Shown: positions 1 through 6,242 of the stretch, in pieces
Layout: each line of letters opens with the position of its first letter
Position numbering within the stretch: position 1 is the first letter of the stretch
Source of the DNA: Pseudomonadota bacterium
GTDB taxonomy: Bacteria > Pseudomonadota > Alphaproteobacteria > Sphingomonadales > Sphingomonadaceae
DNA: 8,482 nucleotides
NCBI GenBank assembly: GCA_023427285.1
Contig: JAEZBH010000476.1
Span: forward strand, 1-8,482
Reading direction: 5' to 3'
Translations under genes and position numbers: made by a program
The notes under the pieces: model-generated
The model's input: the letters and a program-made list of their open reading frames with translations, nothing else
Told to the model about the DNA's origin: nothing
The model's database searches: none

Positions 1-710
1 CCGCTGATCGTTGCGCCGAAGGAGCCGTTCCGCGTGGAGCCGAAGGACCCCGGCGGCATGCGCGCCGACGGCGAGGGGCTGATGATCGGCGAAGTGGCCA
101 GCGGCCAGGAGCTGAAGTCAGACGTAACGCTGGCAACCGGGCCGGAGCAGCCGGTGATCGCCCTGCGCCGCCGCCGGTTGTTGAGGCCGAGCCAATGCCG
201 TTGCTTCCGCCGGAGGCAGAAACGGCGATGGCCGAGACGCCAGCCCCGCAGGTTGCAGCCAAGACGCCAGCAACTGCACCAGGCAGTCCGGATTCTGCAA
301 AGGCCGAGACCGCAAAGGCGGCTGCTGCCAAGGCGGAAGCCGAGAAGGCTGCCGCTGCAAAGGCCGCAGAGGCCAAAAAGCTGGCCGAAGCCAAGGCCGC
401 CGCAGAGAAGGCCGCCGCAGAAAAAGCAGCGGCAGAAAAGGCGAGGGCCGAAGCGGCAAAGAAGCCGGTTTATTTCCTTCAGCTTGGGGCGTTCTCGTCG
501 GTTGACCGGGCGCAGGCAGGCTGGAAGGAATTCGCGGCGAAGTACGAGAAAGAGCTGGAGAAGCTCGGGCCGGATATTCAGCCGGTCAGGACGGGCGATA
601 AAACCATGTATCGCCTGCGGGCCGGACCGATCAGCCTCAAGGCGCGGGCGGACAGCCTGTGCGGCAAGCTGAAGGCAACGGGTCAGCCCTGTCTGGTCGC
701 TGACAAGTAA
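1..710 (+). CDS. SPOR-domain cell-division protein, 5'-partial, with an apparent frameshift
   Basis: This is the 3' part of a SPOR-domain protein; such proteins bind denuded septal peptidoglycan in the periplasm. The start lies before the window. Frame 1 opens with APKEPFRVEPKDPGGM, a segment I recognise from alphaproteobacterial SPOR proteins encoded beside nagZ. After about position 160 frame 1 becomes Arg-rich nonsense, while frame 3 becomes sensible: a Pro-rich stretch, a long Ala/Lys/Glu helical linker (about 235-464), then the SPOR domain (about 468-707, beginning VYFLQLGAFSS and containing YRLRAGP). The stop is TAA at 708-710. Joining the frames needs one extra base, most simply a fourth C at 161-163, which would give a continuous VIAPAPPPVVEAEP. 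It is either a sequencing or assembly error or a real frameshift; if real, the SPOR domain would be lost from the full-length product. It precedes nagZ by 22 bp. The family call is firm; the gene's integrity is uncertain. Confidence 0.8.
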   Translation, partial: ADRCAEGAVPRGAEGPRRHARRRRGADDRRSGQRPGAEVRRNAGNRAGAAGDRPAPPPVVEAEPMPLLPPEAETAMAETPAPQVAAKTPATAPGSPDSAKAETAKAAAAKAEAEKAAAAKAAEAKKLAEAKAAAEKAAAEKAAAEKARAEAAKKPVYFLQLGAFSSVDRAQAGWKEFAAKYEKELEKLGPDIQPVRTGDKTMYRLRAGPISLKARADSLCGKLKATGQPCLVADK

Positions 711-732
711 GTCGTTTTGAGGGGTAATCCCG

Positions 733-1749
733 GTGATTCCAGTTTTCTTCGGCCTTGAAGGCCCCGTGCTCACCGATGCGGAGCGCGACCTGTTCCGTGC
801 GACCGATCCGGCCGGATACATTCTGTTCCTGCGCAACTGCGTGGACCCGGAACAGGTGAAGGCGCTGACGGACGAGCTGAAGCAGCTCTCTGGCCGGGGC
901 GAGCAACTGCCGATCCTGATCGATCAGGAAGGCGGGCGGGTGGCGCGTCTGAAGCCGCCGCACTGGCCCGAGTTTCCGGCCGCGAAACGGTTTGCCGACC
1001 TGTGGGAGGTCTCGCCCGTCACCGCCATGGACGCAGCGCGGCTGAACGCCCGCGCCATTGCAGCGGTGGTGAAGAGCTGTGGCGTGACGGTCGATTGCCT
1101 GCCGGTGCTGGACGTGCCGGTGGAGGGCGCGCATGACGTGATTGGCGATCGCGCCTATGGCTTTGAGCCCACTCAGGTCGCCTCGCTGGGCAAGGCGACG
1201 CTGGATGGCCTGCGCGAAGGCGGCGTTGTCGGCGTTATCAAGCACATTCCGGGGCATGGCCGCGCCCGCAGCGACAGCCATCTGGAACTGCCGGTGGTCG
1301 ATGACCCGCTGGAAGCCCTGCAACAGGACTTCGCGCCGTTTGCCCGGCTCGCCGATGCGCCGATGGCGATGACGGCGCACGTTGTTTATACCGCGATTGA
1401 TGCGGAGCGCTGCGCCACCGTTTCGGCAAAGGTGATCGGCGAGGTCATTCGCGGGCAAATCGGCTTTACCGGCCTCTTGATGTCTGACGACATCAACATG
1501 AAGGCGCTCGCGGGCTCTTATGCCGAGAAGGCGCTGGGCTGCCTTGATGCCGGATGCGATGTGGTGCTGCACTGCTCGGGCGATCTGGCCGAAATGAAAG
1601 AAGTTGCGGCCTGCCTGCCGGAGATCACGCCGGAGGCGAAAGCCCGGCTGGATGCGGCGATGAGCTGGGCGGCGCGTGACGCGGCAGCGGAGGAAGCGCT
1701 GATTGCAGAACTTTCGGCCAAGCGTGACGCATTACTAGCACTTGCCTGA
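733..1749 (+). CDS. nagZ: NagZ, beta-N-acetylhexosaminidase (GH3)
   Basis: NagZ is a cytoplasmic glycoside hydrolase family 3 enzyme that removes N-acetylglucosamine from GlcNAc-anhydromuropeptides during peptidoglycan recycling. The 338-residue length matches the family (about 340). Visible landmarks are ILIDQEGGRVARL (61-73), KHIPGHGRARSDSH (170-183), which carries the Asp-His dyad of this enzyme group (D181/H183), and LLMSDDINM (248-256), where D252 should be the catalytic nucleophile. The substrate-binding and catalytic motifs all look intact. Translation starts at GTG 733, preceded by GAGGGG at 719-724 with an 8-nt spacing; no better start lies nearby. It sits 22 bp after the SPOR gene and 28 bp before scpA, so it is probably cotranscribed with both. 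In species with an inducible AmpC, NagZ products act as the inducing signal, but no ampC or ampR is in this window. Confidence 0.95.
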   Translation: MIPVFFGLEGPVLTDAERDLFRATDPAGYILFLRNCVDPEQVKALTDELKQLSGRGEQLPILIDQEGGRVARLKPPHWPEFPAAKRFADLWEVSPVTAMDAARLNARAIAAVVKSCGVTVDCLPVLDVPVEGAHDVIGDRAYGFEPTQVASLGKATLDGLREGGVVGVIKHIPGHGRARSDSHLELPVVDDPLEALQQDFAPFARLADAPMAMTAHVVYTAIDAERCATVSAKVIGEVIRGQIGFTGLLMSDDINMKALAGSYAEKALGCLDAGCDVVLHCSGDLAEMKEVAACLPEITPEAKARLDAAMSWAARDAAAEEALIAELSAKRDALLALA

Positions 1750-1777
1750 TCGCCTCGCGCCCATTAGCCCTTGAGAG

Positions 1778-2572
1778 ATGATCGAGACCCAGACCAGAGA
1801 CGCTCTGCCAGCCACCGGGAGTGAACCCCCGGCGGAGGAGAACGGCGAGACGCTGTTTCTCCGGCTGGAGGCCTATGAAGGCCCGCTCGATCTGTTGCTC
1901 CAGATGGCGCGCTTCCAGAAGGTGGATCTGGCCAAGATCTCCATTCTGGCGCTGGTCGAGCAGTATCTGGCGTTCATCAACGAGGCGCGAAAGCTGCGGC
2001 TGGAGCTGGCGGCCGATTACCTCGTGATGGCGGCGTGGCTGGCGTACCTGAAAAGCCGCCTGTTGCTGCCTCCCGAGAAGGACGAGGAAGAGCCTTCCGC
2101 CGAGGAACTCGCCGCCCGTCTGCAATTGCAGCTGCAACGGCTGGAAGCCATCCGCGACGTGGCGGCGCGCCTCATGGGCCGTGACCGGCTGGGGCGCGAC
2201 GTGTTCCCGCGCGGCAACCCGGAGGGGCTGGCCGTCGTCAAGCGCGCCGCGTTCGACTGCACGCTGTATGAGCTTCTGAAGTCCTACGCCGAGATCCGCT
2301 CCAAGGGCATCCGCCAGACCTATCAGCCCAAGCGCCGTCCGGTGTGGCCGCTGGAAGCCGCCATGAGCCGCCTTGAGCGCATGATCGGCCATGCGGTGCA
2401 GTGGACCGACATTGCCGCGTTCCTGCCCGACGGGGGCGATCTTGATTTCCGCCGCTCGGCACTGGCCAGCACGTTTCTGGCGATGCTGGAGATGACCCGG
2501 CTGGGCAAGGCCGAAGTGCAGCAGCTGGAGCCGTTCGGCCCGCTCTATGTGAAGAAACGGGACAGCGAATGA
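1778..2572 (+). CDS. scpA: ScpA, segregation and condensation protein A (kleisin)
   Basis: ScpA is the kleisin subunit that bridges the SMC heads and, with ScpB, forms the bacterial condensin that compacts and segregates the chromosome. The 264-residue protein has the N-terminal hallmark YEGPLDLLLQMARFQKVDL (33-51), a helical block with ADYLVMAAWLAYLKSRLLLP (79-98) that binds the SMC neck, an acidic and Gln/Leu-rich middle, and a C-terminal winged helix (about 225-260) ending EPFGPLYVKK. The first 24 residues are a poorly conserved extension. The start is ATG 1778 with only a weak GAGAG upstream, so a slightly downstream start cannot be excluded. Its stop overlaps the scpB start by 4 bp (ATGA), which suggests translational coupling and matched subunit output. 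The smc gene is not in the window. Confidence 0.95.
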   Translation: MIETQTRDALPATGSEPPAEENGETLFLRLEAYEGPLDLLLQMARFQKVDLAKISILALVEQYLAFINEARKLRLELAADYLVMAAWLAYLKSRLLLPPEKDEEEPSAEELAARLQLQLQRLEAIRDVAARLMGRDRLGRDVFPRGNPEGLAVVKRAAFDCTLYELLKSYAEIRSKGIRQTYQPKRRPVWPLEAAMSRLERMIGHAVQWTDIAAFLPDGGDLDFRRSALASTFLAMLEMTRLGKAEVQQLEPFGPLYVKKRDSE

Positions 2573-3342
2573 CCCAAGAGCCTGAAACCTCGCGTCCAGA
2601 CCATTTGGGGCCGGATCATCTGCGGCCAGATCACCTGAGGATGGTGGAAGCCATTCTGTTCGCCGCAACCGAGCCGCTGAAGGAGGCGGAGATCGCCGAC
2701 CGCCTGCCGGACGATGCGGACGTGTCCGCCTTGCTGAAAACGCTGGTCGAGCAATATGAGGGCCGGGGCGTCAACCTCGTGAAGCGGGGCGGCGCATGGC
2801 TGTTCCAGACCGCGCCGGACTTGGCGTTCCTGATGCGCAAGGAAGTGGACGAGTCCAAGCGCCTGTCTCGCGCGGCGGTCGAGACGCTGGCGATCGTGGC
2901 CTATCACCAGCCGGTGAGCCGTGCGGACATTGAAGACATTCGCGGCGTCTCGCTCTCCAAGGGCACGCTCGACCTGTTGATGGAAGCGGGCTGGGTGAAG
3001 CCGGTGGGTCGGCGCGAAGTGCCGGGCCGTCCGGTGGTTTACGGCACGACGGCGGAGTTCCTTGCCCATTTCGGCCTTGAATCGATCAAGGACCTGCCGG
3101 GCGTTGAGGAGCTGAAGGCCGCAGGTCTTCTGGAGCCGATCGACGTGCAGCTGGCGCAGGCGATGACGCAGCCCGCCAAGCCCGCCGCAGCGGCGGATGA
3201 GGAAGAGATCGAGGACGGCAACGAAACTGACACATCAGGTGCGTATGCCGCCAGCACTGCGCAGGACGCCGAGGGCGAGGAGGATGCGGGTGAGCCCGAT
3301 GAGACCTCCGGCAAGGCCGAACCTGCAGGATATGGGACGTGA
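2569..3342 (+). CDS. scpB: ScpB, segregation and condensation protein B
   Basis: ScpB dimers bind the middle of ScpA and regulate the SMC complex. The family motifs are present: MVEAILFAATEPL (25-37), a first winged helix, LSRAAVETLAIVAYHQPVSR (99-118) followed by ADIEDIRGV, and GRPVVYGTTAEFLAHFGL (153-170) followed by ESIKDLP. The last 60 or so residues are an acidic, probably disordered tail, common in alphaproteobacterial ScpB. The N-terminus carries three tandem copies of PDHL(G/R), residues 10-24, before the usual ScpB start. M25 (ATG at 2641) is therefore an alternative start, but nothing with good Shine-Dalgarno spacing precedes it, while ATG 2569 overlaps scpA in the classic ATGA arrangement. 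I prefer 2569. The product is 257 residues. Confidence 0.94.
   Translation: MTQEPETSRPDHLGPDHLRPDHLRMVEAILFAATEPLKEAEIADRLPDDADVSALLKTLVEQYEGRGVNLVKRGGAWLFQTAPDLAFLMRKEVDESKRLSRAAVETLAIVAYHQPVSRADIEDIRGVSLSKGTLDLLMEAGWVKPVGRREVPGRPVVYGTTAEFLAHFGLESIKDLPGVEELKAAGLLEPIDVQLAQAMTQPAKPAAAADEEEIEDGNETDTSGAYAASTAQDAEGEEDAGEPDETSGKAEPAGYGT
2596..2640 (+). repeat. Three 15-bp tandem repeats in the 5' end of scpB
   Basis: Three units lie head to tail at 2596-2610, 2611-2625 and 2626-2640. They encode PDHLG, PDHLR and PDHLR. The units differ by a few bases, mostly at third codon positions, so the peptide is better kept than the DNA. The array ends exactly before an in-frame ATG that matches the normal start of ScpB proteins. 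Confidence 0.8.
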
Positions 3343-3448
3343 CGCCGCGTGAGCGGTTTGCACTGTGGTAAGTTGAAGGCTAACGCCTTACATACGCGCT
3401 GATGCCAATGGTTTTGCGGACTGTGCAGAGCCGAAAGAGGAGTTGGTT

Positions 3449-3682
3449 ATGGGCTTGGGAAGCATCTGGCACTGGTTGGTGCTGATCCTGGTCGTTGTTC
3501 TGCTGTTTGGACGTGGCCGGATTTCCGACGTCATGGGCGACATCGCCAAGGGTATCAAAAGCTTCAAGAAGGGCCTGTCGGAAGACGAGCCTGCGCCTCA
3601 GGCTCCGGCTGACCCGCAGCGCCTCAAGAACGCTGATCCGGTCGGCACCGCTGGCACCACCAAGGAAGAAGCCAAGGGCTGA
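3449..3682 (+). CDS. tatA: TatA, Sec-independent protein translocase pore subunit
   Basis: TatA oligomerises to let folded twin-arginine proteins across the cytoplasmic membrane. The 77-residue protein has a short N-terminal membrane segment (about 6-20), the hinge [20 protein letters not shown] (20-39) leading into the amphipathic helix, and a polar Pro-rich tail. The start is ATG 3449, because AGAGGAG at 3436-3442 lies 6 nt upstream and family members begin MGLGSIWHW; an in-frame TTG at 3443 would bury that site. The 106-bp gap after scpB suggests that tatABC has its own promoter: TTGCAC (3358-3363) and TAACGC (3381-3386), 17 bp apart, are a weak candidate. Two of the three tat genes follow closely downstream. 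Confidence 0.95.
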   Translation: MGLGSIWHWLVLILVVVLLFGRGRISDVMGDIAKGIKSFKKGLSEDEPAPQAPADPQRLKNADPVGTAGTTKEEAKG

Positions 3683-3708
3683 TACTGCTATTCTGATCGG
3701 CCTTTGCC

Positions 3709-4152
3709 ATGTTTGATATTGCCTCCTCCGAGCTGCTGGTCGTGGCCATCGTTGCTCTGCTGGTGGTGGGTCCCAAAGACCTGCCCAAGCTGATGCGCAC
3801 CGTTGGCCACTGGGTGCGCCGCGCCCGCATGATGACCGGCCAGCTGCGTGCCGGTTTCGACCAGATGATGCAGGAAGCCGAGTTTCAGGAGGAGCGGGAG
3901 CGCATCATGAAGATGCATCCGAACCCTGCGCCCGAGCCTCCGGCGGCACCTGCAAGCGCACCGGCGCCGCAGTACAGCGAGGGGGTGCAGACGTTCTCTG
4001 CATCCGGGTCATCTGCGGGTTCAGCAATCGGGCCGACGATGGCGGCGGATGCGCAGGGTGAAACCGGCGCGGCACCTGAAAGCGCGGAAGTTGATGCTGG
4101 TGGCTCCAAGGCCGCAGCGGATCAGATTGCAGGCTCGGAGCAGCGTTCGTGA
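3709..4152 (+). CDS. tatB: TatB, twin-arginine translocase subunit
   Basis: TatB works with TatC as the receptor for twin-arginine signal peptides. The 147-residue protein has the family N-terminus MFDIASSELLVVAIVALLVV, a single membrane segment with the conserved polar Glu (E8), then the hinge GPKDLPKLMR (21-30) and an amphipathic helix to about residue 68. The rest is a low-complexity Ala/Pro/Ser/Gly tail of about 75 residues, long but unremarkable for Alphaproteobacteria. It begins 26 bp after tatA without a strong Shine-Dalgarno, consistent with coupling to tatA translation, and its stop overlaps the tatC start. Confidence 0.93.
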   Translation: MFDIASSELLVVAIVALLVVGPKDLPKLMRTVGHWVRRARMMTGQLRAGFDQMMQEAEFQEERERIMKMHPNPAPEPPAAPASAPAPQYSEGVQTFSASGSSAGSAIGPTMAADAQGETGAAPESAEVDAGGSKAAADQIAGSEQRS

Positions 4153-4940
4153 TCAAGGACATCGACGATACCAAGGCACCGCTGCTTGACCATCTGATCG
4201 AACTGCGCCGCCGAATGCTGTATTCGGTGCTGGAGCTGTTCATTGCCTGCGCCGTGAGTTTTTATTTCGCCGACTATATCTTCAGCTTCCTGACAAAGCC
4301 GCTGGCCGTTGCCTTTGGCGGGCGGGAAGGGGCCAAGCTGATCTACACCAAGCTCTACGAAGCCTTCTTCGTGCAGCTGAAGGTGGCGCTGTTCGCCGGG
4401 TTCTTCGTCTCGTTCCCGGTGCTGGCCAATCAGGTGTGGATGTTCATTGCGCCGGGGCTTTACCGCAACGAGAAGCGGGCGCTTTTGCCGTTCCTGATCG
4501 CAACGCCGGTGCTATTCGTGATGGGCGCGGCGCTGGCCTATTACTTCGTGATGCCAACGGCCTTCCGCTTCTTCCTCAGCTTTGAGGATCATAACCAGCT
4601 TGGCGGCATCTCGCAGGAAGCCTTGCCGGCGATGGGCGACTACCTGTCGCTCGTCATGCACATGATCTTCGCCTTCGGCTTTGCGTTCCTGCTGCCCGTG
4701 CTGCTGGTGCTGCTGGCCAAGGTCGGTATTCTCTCGCTGGAGACGCTGACCAAGGGACGGCGCTACGCCATCGTGATTGCCTTCGCCATTGCAGCCGTGG
4801 TGACGCCGCCGGACGTGATCTCCCAGCTGCTGCTGGCGATCCCGCTGTGCATTCTCTACGAAATCTCGATCATCTGCATTCGCCTGATGAACCGCTCCGA
4901 AAGCCGCCGCGCGGCAACGGACGTGGCGCAGCAGGACTGA
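4149..4940 (+). CDS. tatC: TatC, twin-arginine translocase receptor subunit
   Basis: TatC is the polytopic inner-membrane protein that recognises the twin-arginine signal. The 263-residue length fits the family, and about six hydrophobic segments can be seen. Key motifs are PLLDHLIELRRR (11-22), the cytoplasmic loop WMFIAPGLYRNEKR (97-110) with the conserved Glu (E108), and VVTPPDVISQ (217-226). The position matching the membrane-embedded E170 of E. coli TatC (FEVPV) reads FLLPV here, so the acidic side chain is replaced by Leu181. Translation begins at GTG 4149 inside the tatB stop (GTGA), implying coupling. The gene ends 12 bp from the stop of the convergent globin gene, and no clear terminator fits between them. 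Confidence 0.96.
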   Translation: MIKDIDDTKAPLLDHLIELRRRMLYSVLELFIACAVSFYFADYIFSFLTKPLAVAFGGREGAKLIYTKLYEAFFVQLKVALFAGFFVSFPVLANQVWMFIAPGLYRNEKRALLPFLIATPVLFVMGAALAYYFVMPTAFRFFLSFEDHNQLGGISQEALPAMGDYLSLVMHMIFAFGFAFLLPVLLVLLAKVGILSLETLTKGRRYAIVIAFAIAAVVTPPDVISQLLLAIPLCILYEISIICIRLMNRSESRRAATDVAQQD

Positions 4941-4952
4941 TAGCGCGGCAGG

Positions 4953-5342
4953 TTAGCTGCGGGACATGGCGCTGGCCATACGGGCGAGCGCCAGGCAGAT
5001 GCGCACGGACATGCCCTGTTCGATCCCGCTCTCGCCCATGGCGCGGGCCATGGCCTCAATCCACTGCTGCGTGGTCTCGGGCGTCATCTTTACATTGGCA
5101 TGAGCCGACATGATGCACATGCCGGGGCGGCGGCTGAACCAGTCGCGCGGGCCGCCCATCCAGGCGATGAGGAAGCCTTCCAGAGACTCCCGCGTCTCGG
5201 TCAGATCCTCAGGGTGCAGAGCGCGAAGGTCGGCATAGCGCGGATCGGTGGCGATCAGATCGTAAAAGGCGGTCGTTACCTTGCGGACGACCTCTTGGCC
5301 CCCGATGGTCTCATAAAGGCTGACGTGCTGCGCTTCTGCCAT
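4953..5342 (-). CDS. Group II truncated hemoglobin
   Basis: This is a 129-residue 2-on-2 globin, a small cytoplasmic heme protein that binds O2 or NO; family members are linked to NO detoxification, oxygen handling or redox stress. The sequence SLYETIGGQEVVRK (8-21) opens the fold, FYDLI (26-30) contains the B10 Tyr, and LRALHPEDL (39-47) and GFLIAWMGGP (56-65) are typical of group II. The proximal heme His should be H81 in MSAHANVKM, and W94 fits the group II Trp at G8. Unlike many relatives, the residues after the proximal His read ANV rather than a Pro-Phe type. The start is ATG at 5342 with GAAGG 9 nt upstream. It converges on tatC, with 12 bp between the two stops. The exact ligand or reaction cannot be told from sequence. 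Confidence 0.88.
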   Translation of the reverse strand: MAEAQHVSLYETIGGQEVVRKVTTAFYDLIATDPRYADLRALHPEDLTETRESLEGFLIAWMGGPRDWFSRRPGMCIMSAHANVKMTPETTQQWIEAMARAMGESGIEQGMSVRICLALARMASAMSRS

Positions 5343-5378
5343 CCTGTTGAACCTTCATCCTCAATCAAGCCTTCGAGC

Positions 5379-5418
5379 GGTTTGCGACCAGCCAGCAGCA
5401 GGTCGCCCGCTCTAAACC
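5379..5418. repeat. Inverted repeat in the leader side of the globin gene
   Basis: The pair GGTTTGCGACC (5379-5389) and GGTCGC (5401-5406) plus AAACC (5414-5418) can fold into a two-part stem with an 11-nt loop and a 7-nt bulge. On the - strand it would lie 37-76 nt before the globin start codon, possibly within its mRNA leader. On the + strand a TTTT follows. I cannot assign a role. Confidence 0.35.
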
Positions 5419-5489
5419 TTTTGTTGGTCGCGCTTTCTTAACCACAAAACATGCGTTTTGCTCGAAAGTCGCTCTCAGAGCCCATTCCC

Positions 5490-5558
5490 GGCCACGGCGG
5501 GGTTTCCTTGAGCTGATGGACCTTGGGGGCCTGGAAACCGCGCCGTGGGCTGCTTTTT
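5490..5558 (+). terminator. Strong hairpin followed by T5; intrinsic terminator or end of a small RNA
   Basis: The arms 5490-5507 and 5533-5550 pair at 16 of 18 positions, with mismatches at 5500/5540 and 5491/5549. The loop is 25 nt, and TTTTT follows at 5554-5558. The T-run is on the + side only, so it would stop rightward transcription. No + strand gene ends just before it: the nearest is tatC, about 550 bp away, with the antisense globin between. It could therefore end an unannotated small RNA or shield the FNR-controlled promoter from tatC read-through. The loop is longer than usual for a plain terminator. Confidence 0.45.
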
Positions 5559-5604
5559 GTCGGGACAGACGCCTTCAGACTAGAAAGCAGAAACATCGTC
5601 GTCT

Positions 5605-5618
5605 TTGATTAGGATCAA
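5605..5618. promoter_or_regulatory. Perfect FNR/FixK-family binding site
   Basis: TTGAT-TAGG-ATCAA is an exact match to the FNR/ANR/FixK consensus TTGAT-N4-ATCAA. Its centre (5611.5) would place a class II start site near 5653, with the weak AT-rich element around 5640-5646 (GATGAT/ATGATA) as a possible -10. That gives a leader of about 55-60 nt to the start at 5711. The site points to activation under low oxygen, or another CRP/FNR-type signal, of the hemerythrin-like gene. The divergent globin start is 263 bp away, with a hairpin between, so control of that gene is less likely. Confidence 0.75.
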
Positions 5619-5710
5619 TGACGGAACGTTTACGGTTGCGATGATATGCAAAACAGAATGGGGCGGATTATGCCGACCTCACATGCATTTTATTGTGAAC
5701 AGGCATGATC

Positions 5711-6226
5711 ATGAGTGACGCGGGCAGGTTATCGGTTCGTAGAACCGGCAGGAAATGGCACGTCATCAGCGAGTTGGACCTGATGCGTCTGATGGCTGAC
5801 CATAGCCAGATGGACCAGATTTGCTCTGCCTTGCTCAGCGGCACGGAAAGCTCCGTGCAGCTGGCGATCCGGCTGCGGGACCTTCTGGATACCACGCTGA
5901 TCCCGCACGCCCGCAATGAGGAGATGTGGCTGGAAGACCGGCTCTTGGGCGAGAATGTGCCGCCGATTGCCCATTCCTTGCTCGATGCCGTGCGCACCGG
6001 GCACTGCACCATGATTCACGGTTGCCGCAGGCTGGCCAACGCGCTGGAGACCTCAACCGAGGTGCCCATGGATCTGGTGCATGCGTTCATCGACACCTGC
6101 CGTCAGGGCATGATGCTGGAGACGCTGGTCATCAGCTATCTGGCCGATCAGAGGCTGACGCCCGAGGCCCGGCAACTGCTGGAGCACAGCATGGTCTCGC
6201 TGCAGAGCAGCCGTGTTGATGCGTGA
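5711..6226 (+). CDS. Putative hemerythrin-like helical protein with incomplete metal ligands
   Basis: This small soluble all-helical protein of 171 residues has no signal peptide or membrane segment. The spacing of His and Glu resembles a hemerythrin HHE domain: H31 in LMADHSQMD, H66 and E70 in IPHARNEEM, H98 and H103 in TGHCTMIHGCRRL, and E137 in CRQGMMLETL. In canonical domains a His lies four residues before the last Glu; here that place holds Gly, so the diiron site looks incomplete. It may bind metal differently, bind another ligand, or only keep the fold. The start is ATG 5711, because AGG at 5701-5703 sits 7 nt upstream; ATG 5705 is in frame but only 1 nt from it. A perfect FNR box lies 93-106 bp upstream, which fits an oxygen- or NO-related role. 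The fold assignment rests on motif spacing only and remains tentative; the gene itself is secure. Confidence 0.6.
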   Translation: MSDAGRLSVRRTGRKWHVISELDLMRLMADHSQMDQICSALLSGTESSVQLAIRLRDLLDTTLIPHARNEEMWLEDRLLGENVPPIAHSLLDAVRTGHCTMIHGCRRLANALETSTEVPMDLVHAFIDTCRQGMMLETLVISYLADQRLTPEARQLLEHSMVSLQSSRVDA

Positions 6227-6242
6227 GGGGCGCAACGCCTGA

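Larger units (their letters stand above)
5343..5710. other. 368-bp intergenic region between globin and hemerythrin-like gene
   Basis: This is the longest stretch without a convincing gene. It holds, in order, the bulged inverted repeat near the globin leader, a short CAAAAC-ATGC-GTTTTG inverted repeat (5445-5460), a strong hairpin with T-run (5490-5558), a perfect FNR-type box (5605-5618), and the leader of the gene starting at 5711. Both flanking genes point away from the region, so it must hold promoters for both. Its AT content looks higher than the coding DNA from about 5580 onward. No protein in it resembles a real gene. Confidence 0.6.

Noticed and set aside
34..672. Long open frame with an Arg-rich C-terminus as a separate protein
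   Set aside because: Only the part before about 160 looks like protein; the rest is the out-of-frame reading of the Ala/Lys/Glu linker and SPOR domain.
637..1572. Long - strand open frame opposite nagZ
   Set aside because: It is an antisense shadow of a well-conserved enzyme, His/Arg/Gln-rich and without a ribosome-binding site.
1625..2668. 347-codon - strand open frame opposite scpA
   Set aside because: It is a shadow frame typical of GC-rich DNA; the + strand encodes an unmistakable ScpA.
3368..3391. Small hairpin AAGGC-TAAC-GCCTT between scpB and tatA as a terminator
   Set aside because: The stem is 5 bp and no T-run follows.
4941..4975. GCAG-GTTAG-CTGC hairpin as a shared terminator for tatC and the globin gene
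   Set aside because: A 4-bp stem without a T-run is too weak.
5360..5373. TTGAT-like sequence on the - strand close before the globin start, as a second FNR box
   Set aside because: The right half-site does not match ATCAA, and the position only about 20 bp before the start codon is wrong for activation.
5445..5460. CAAAAC-ATGC-GTTTTG inverted repeat and neighbouring TTAACC as a CtrA or other operator
   Set aside because: The arms are only 6 bp, and just one CtrA half-site is visible, without the second TTAA at the right spacing.
5703..5712. Perfect palindrome CATGATCATG at the start of the hemerythrin-like gene
   Set aside because: It is explained by two nearby ATG codons in the ribosome-binding region; ten bases is short, and no regulator is suggested.
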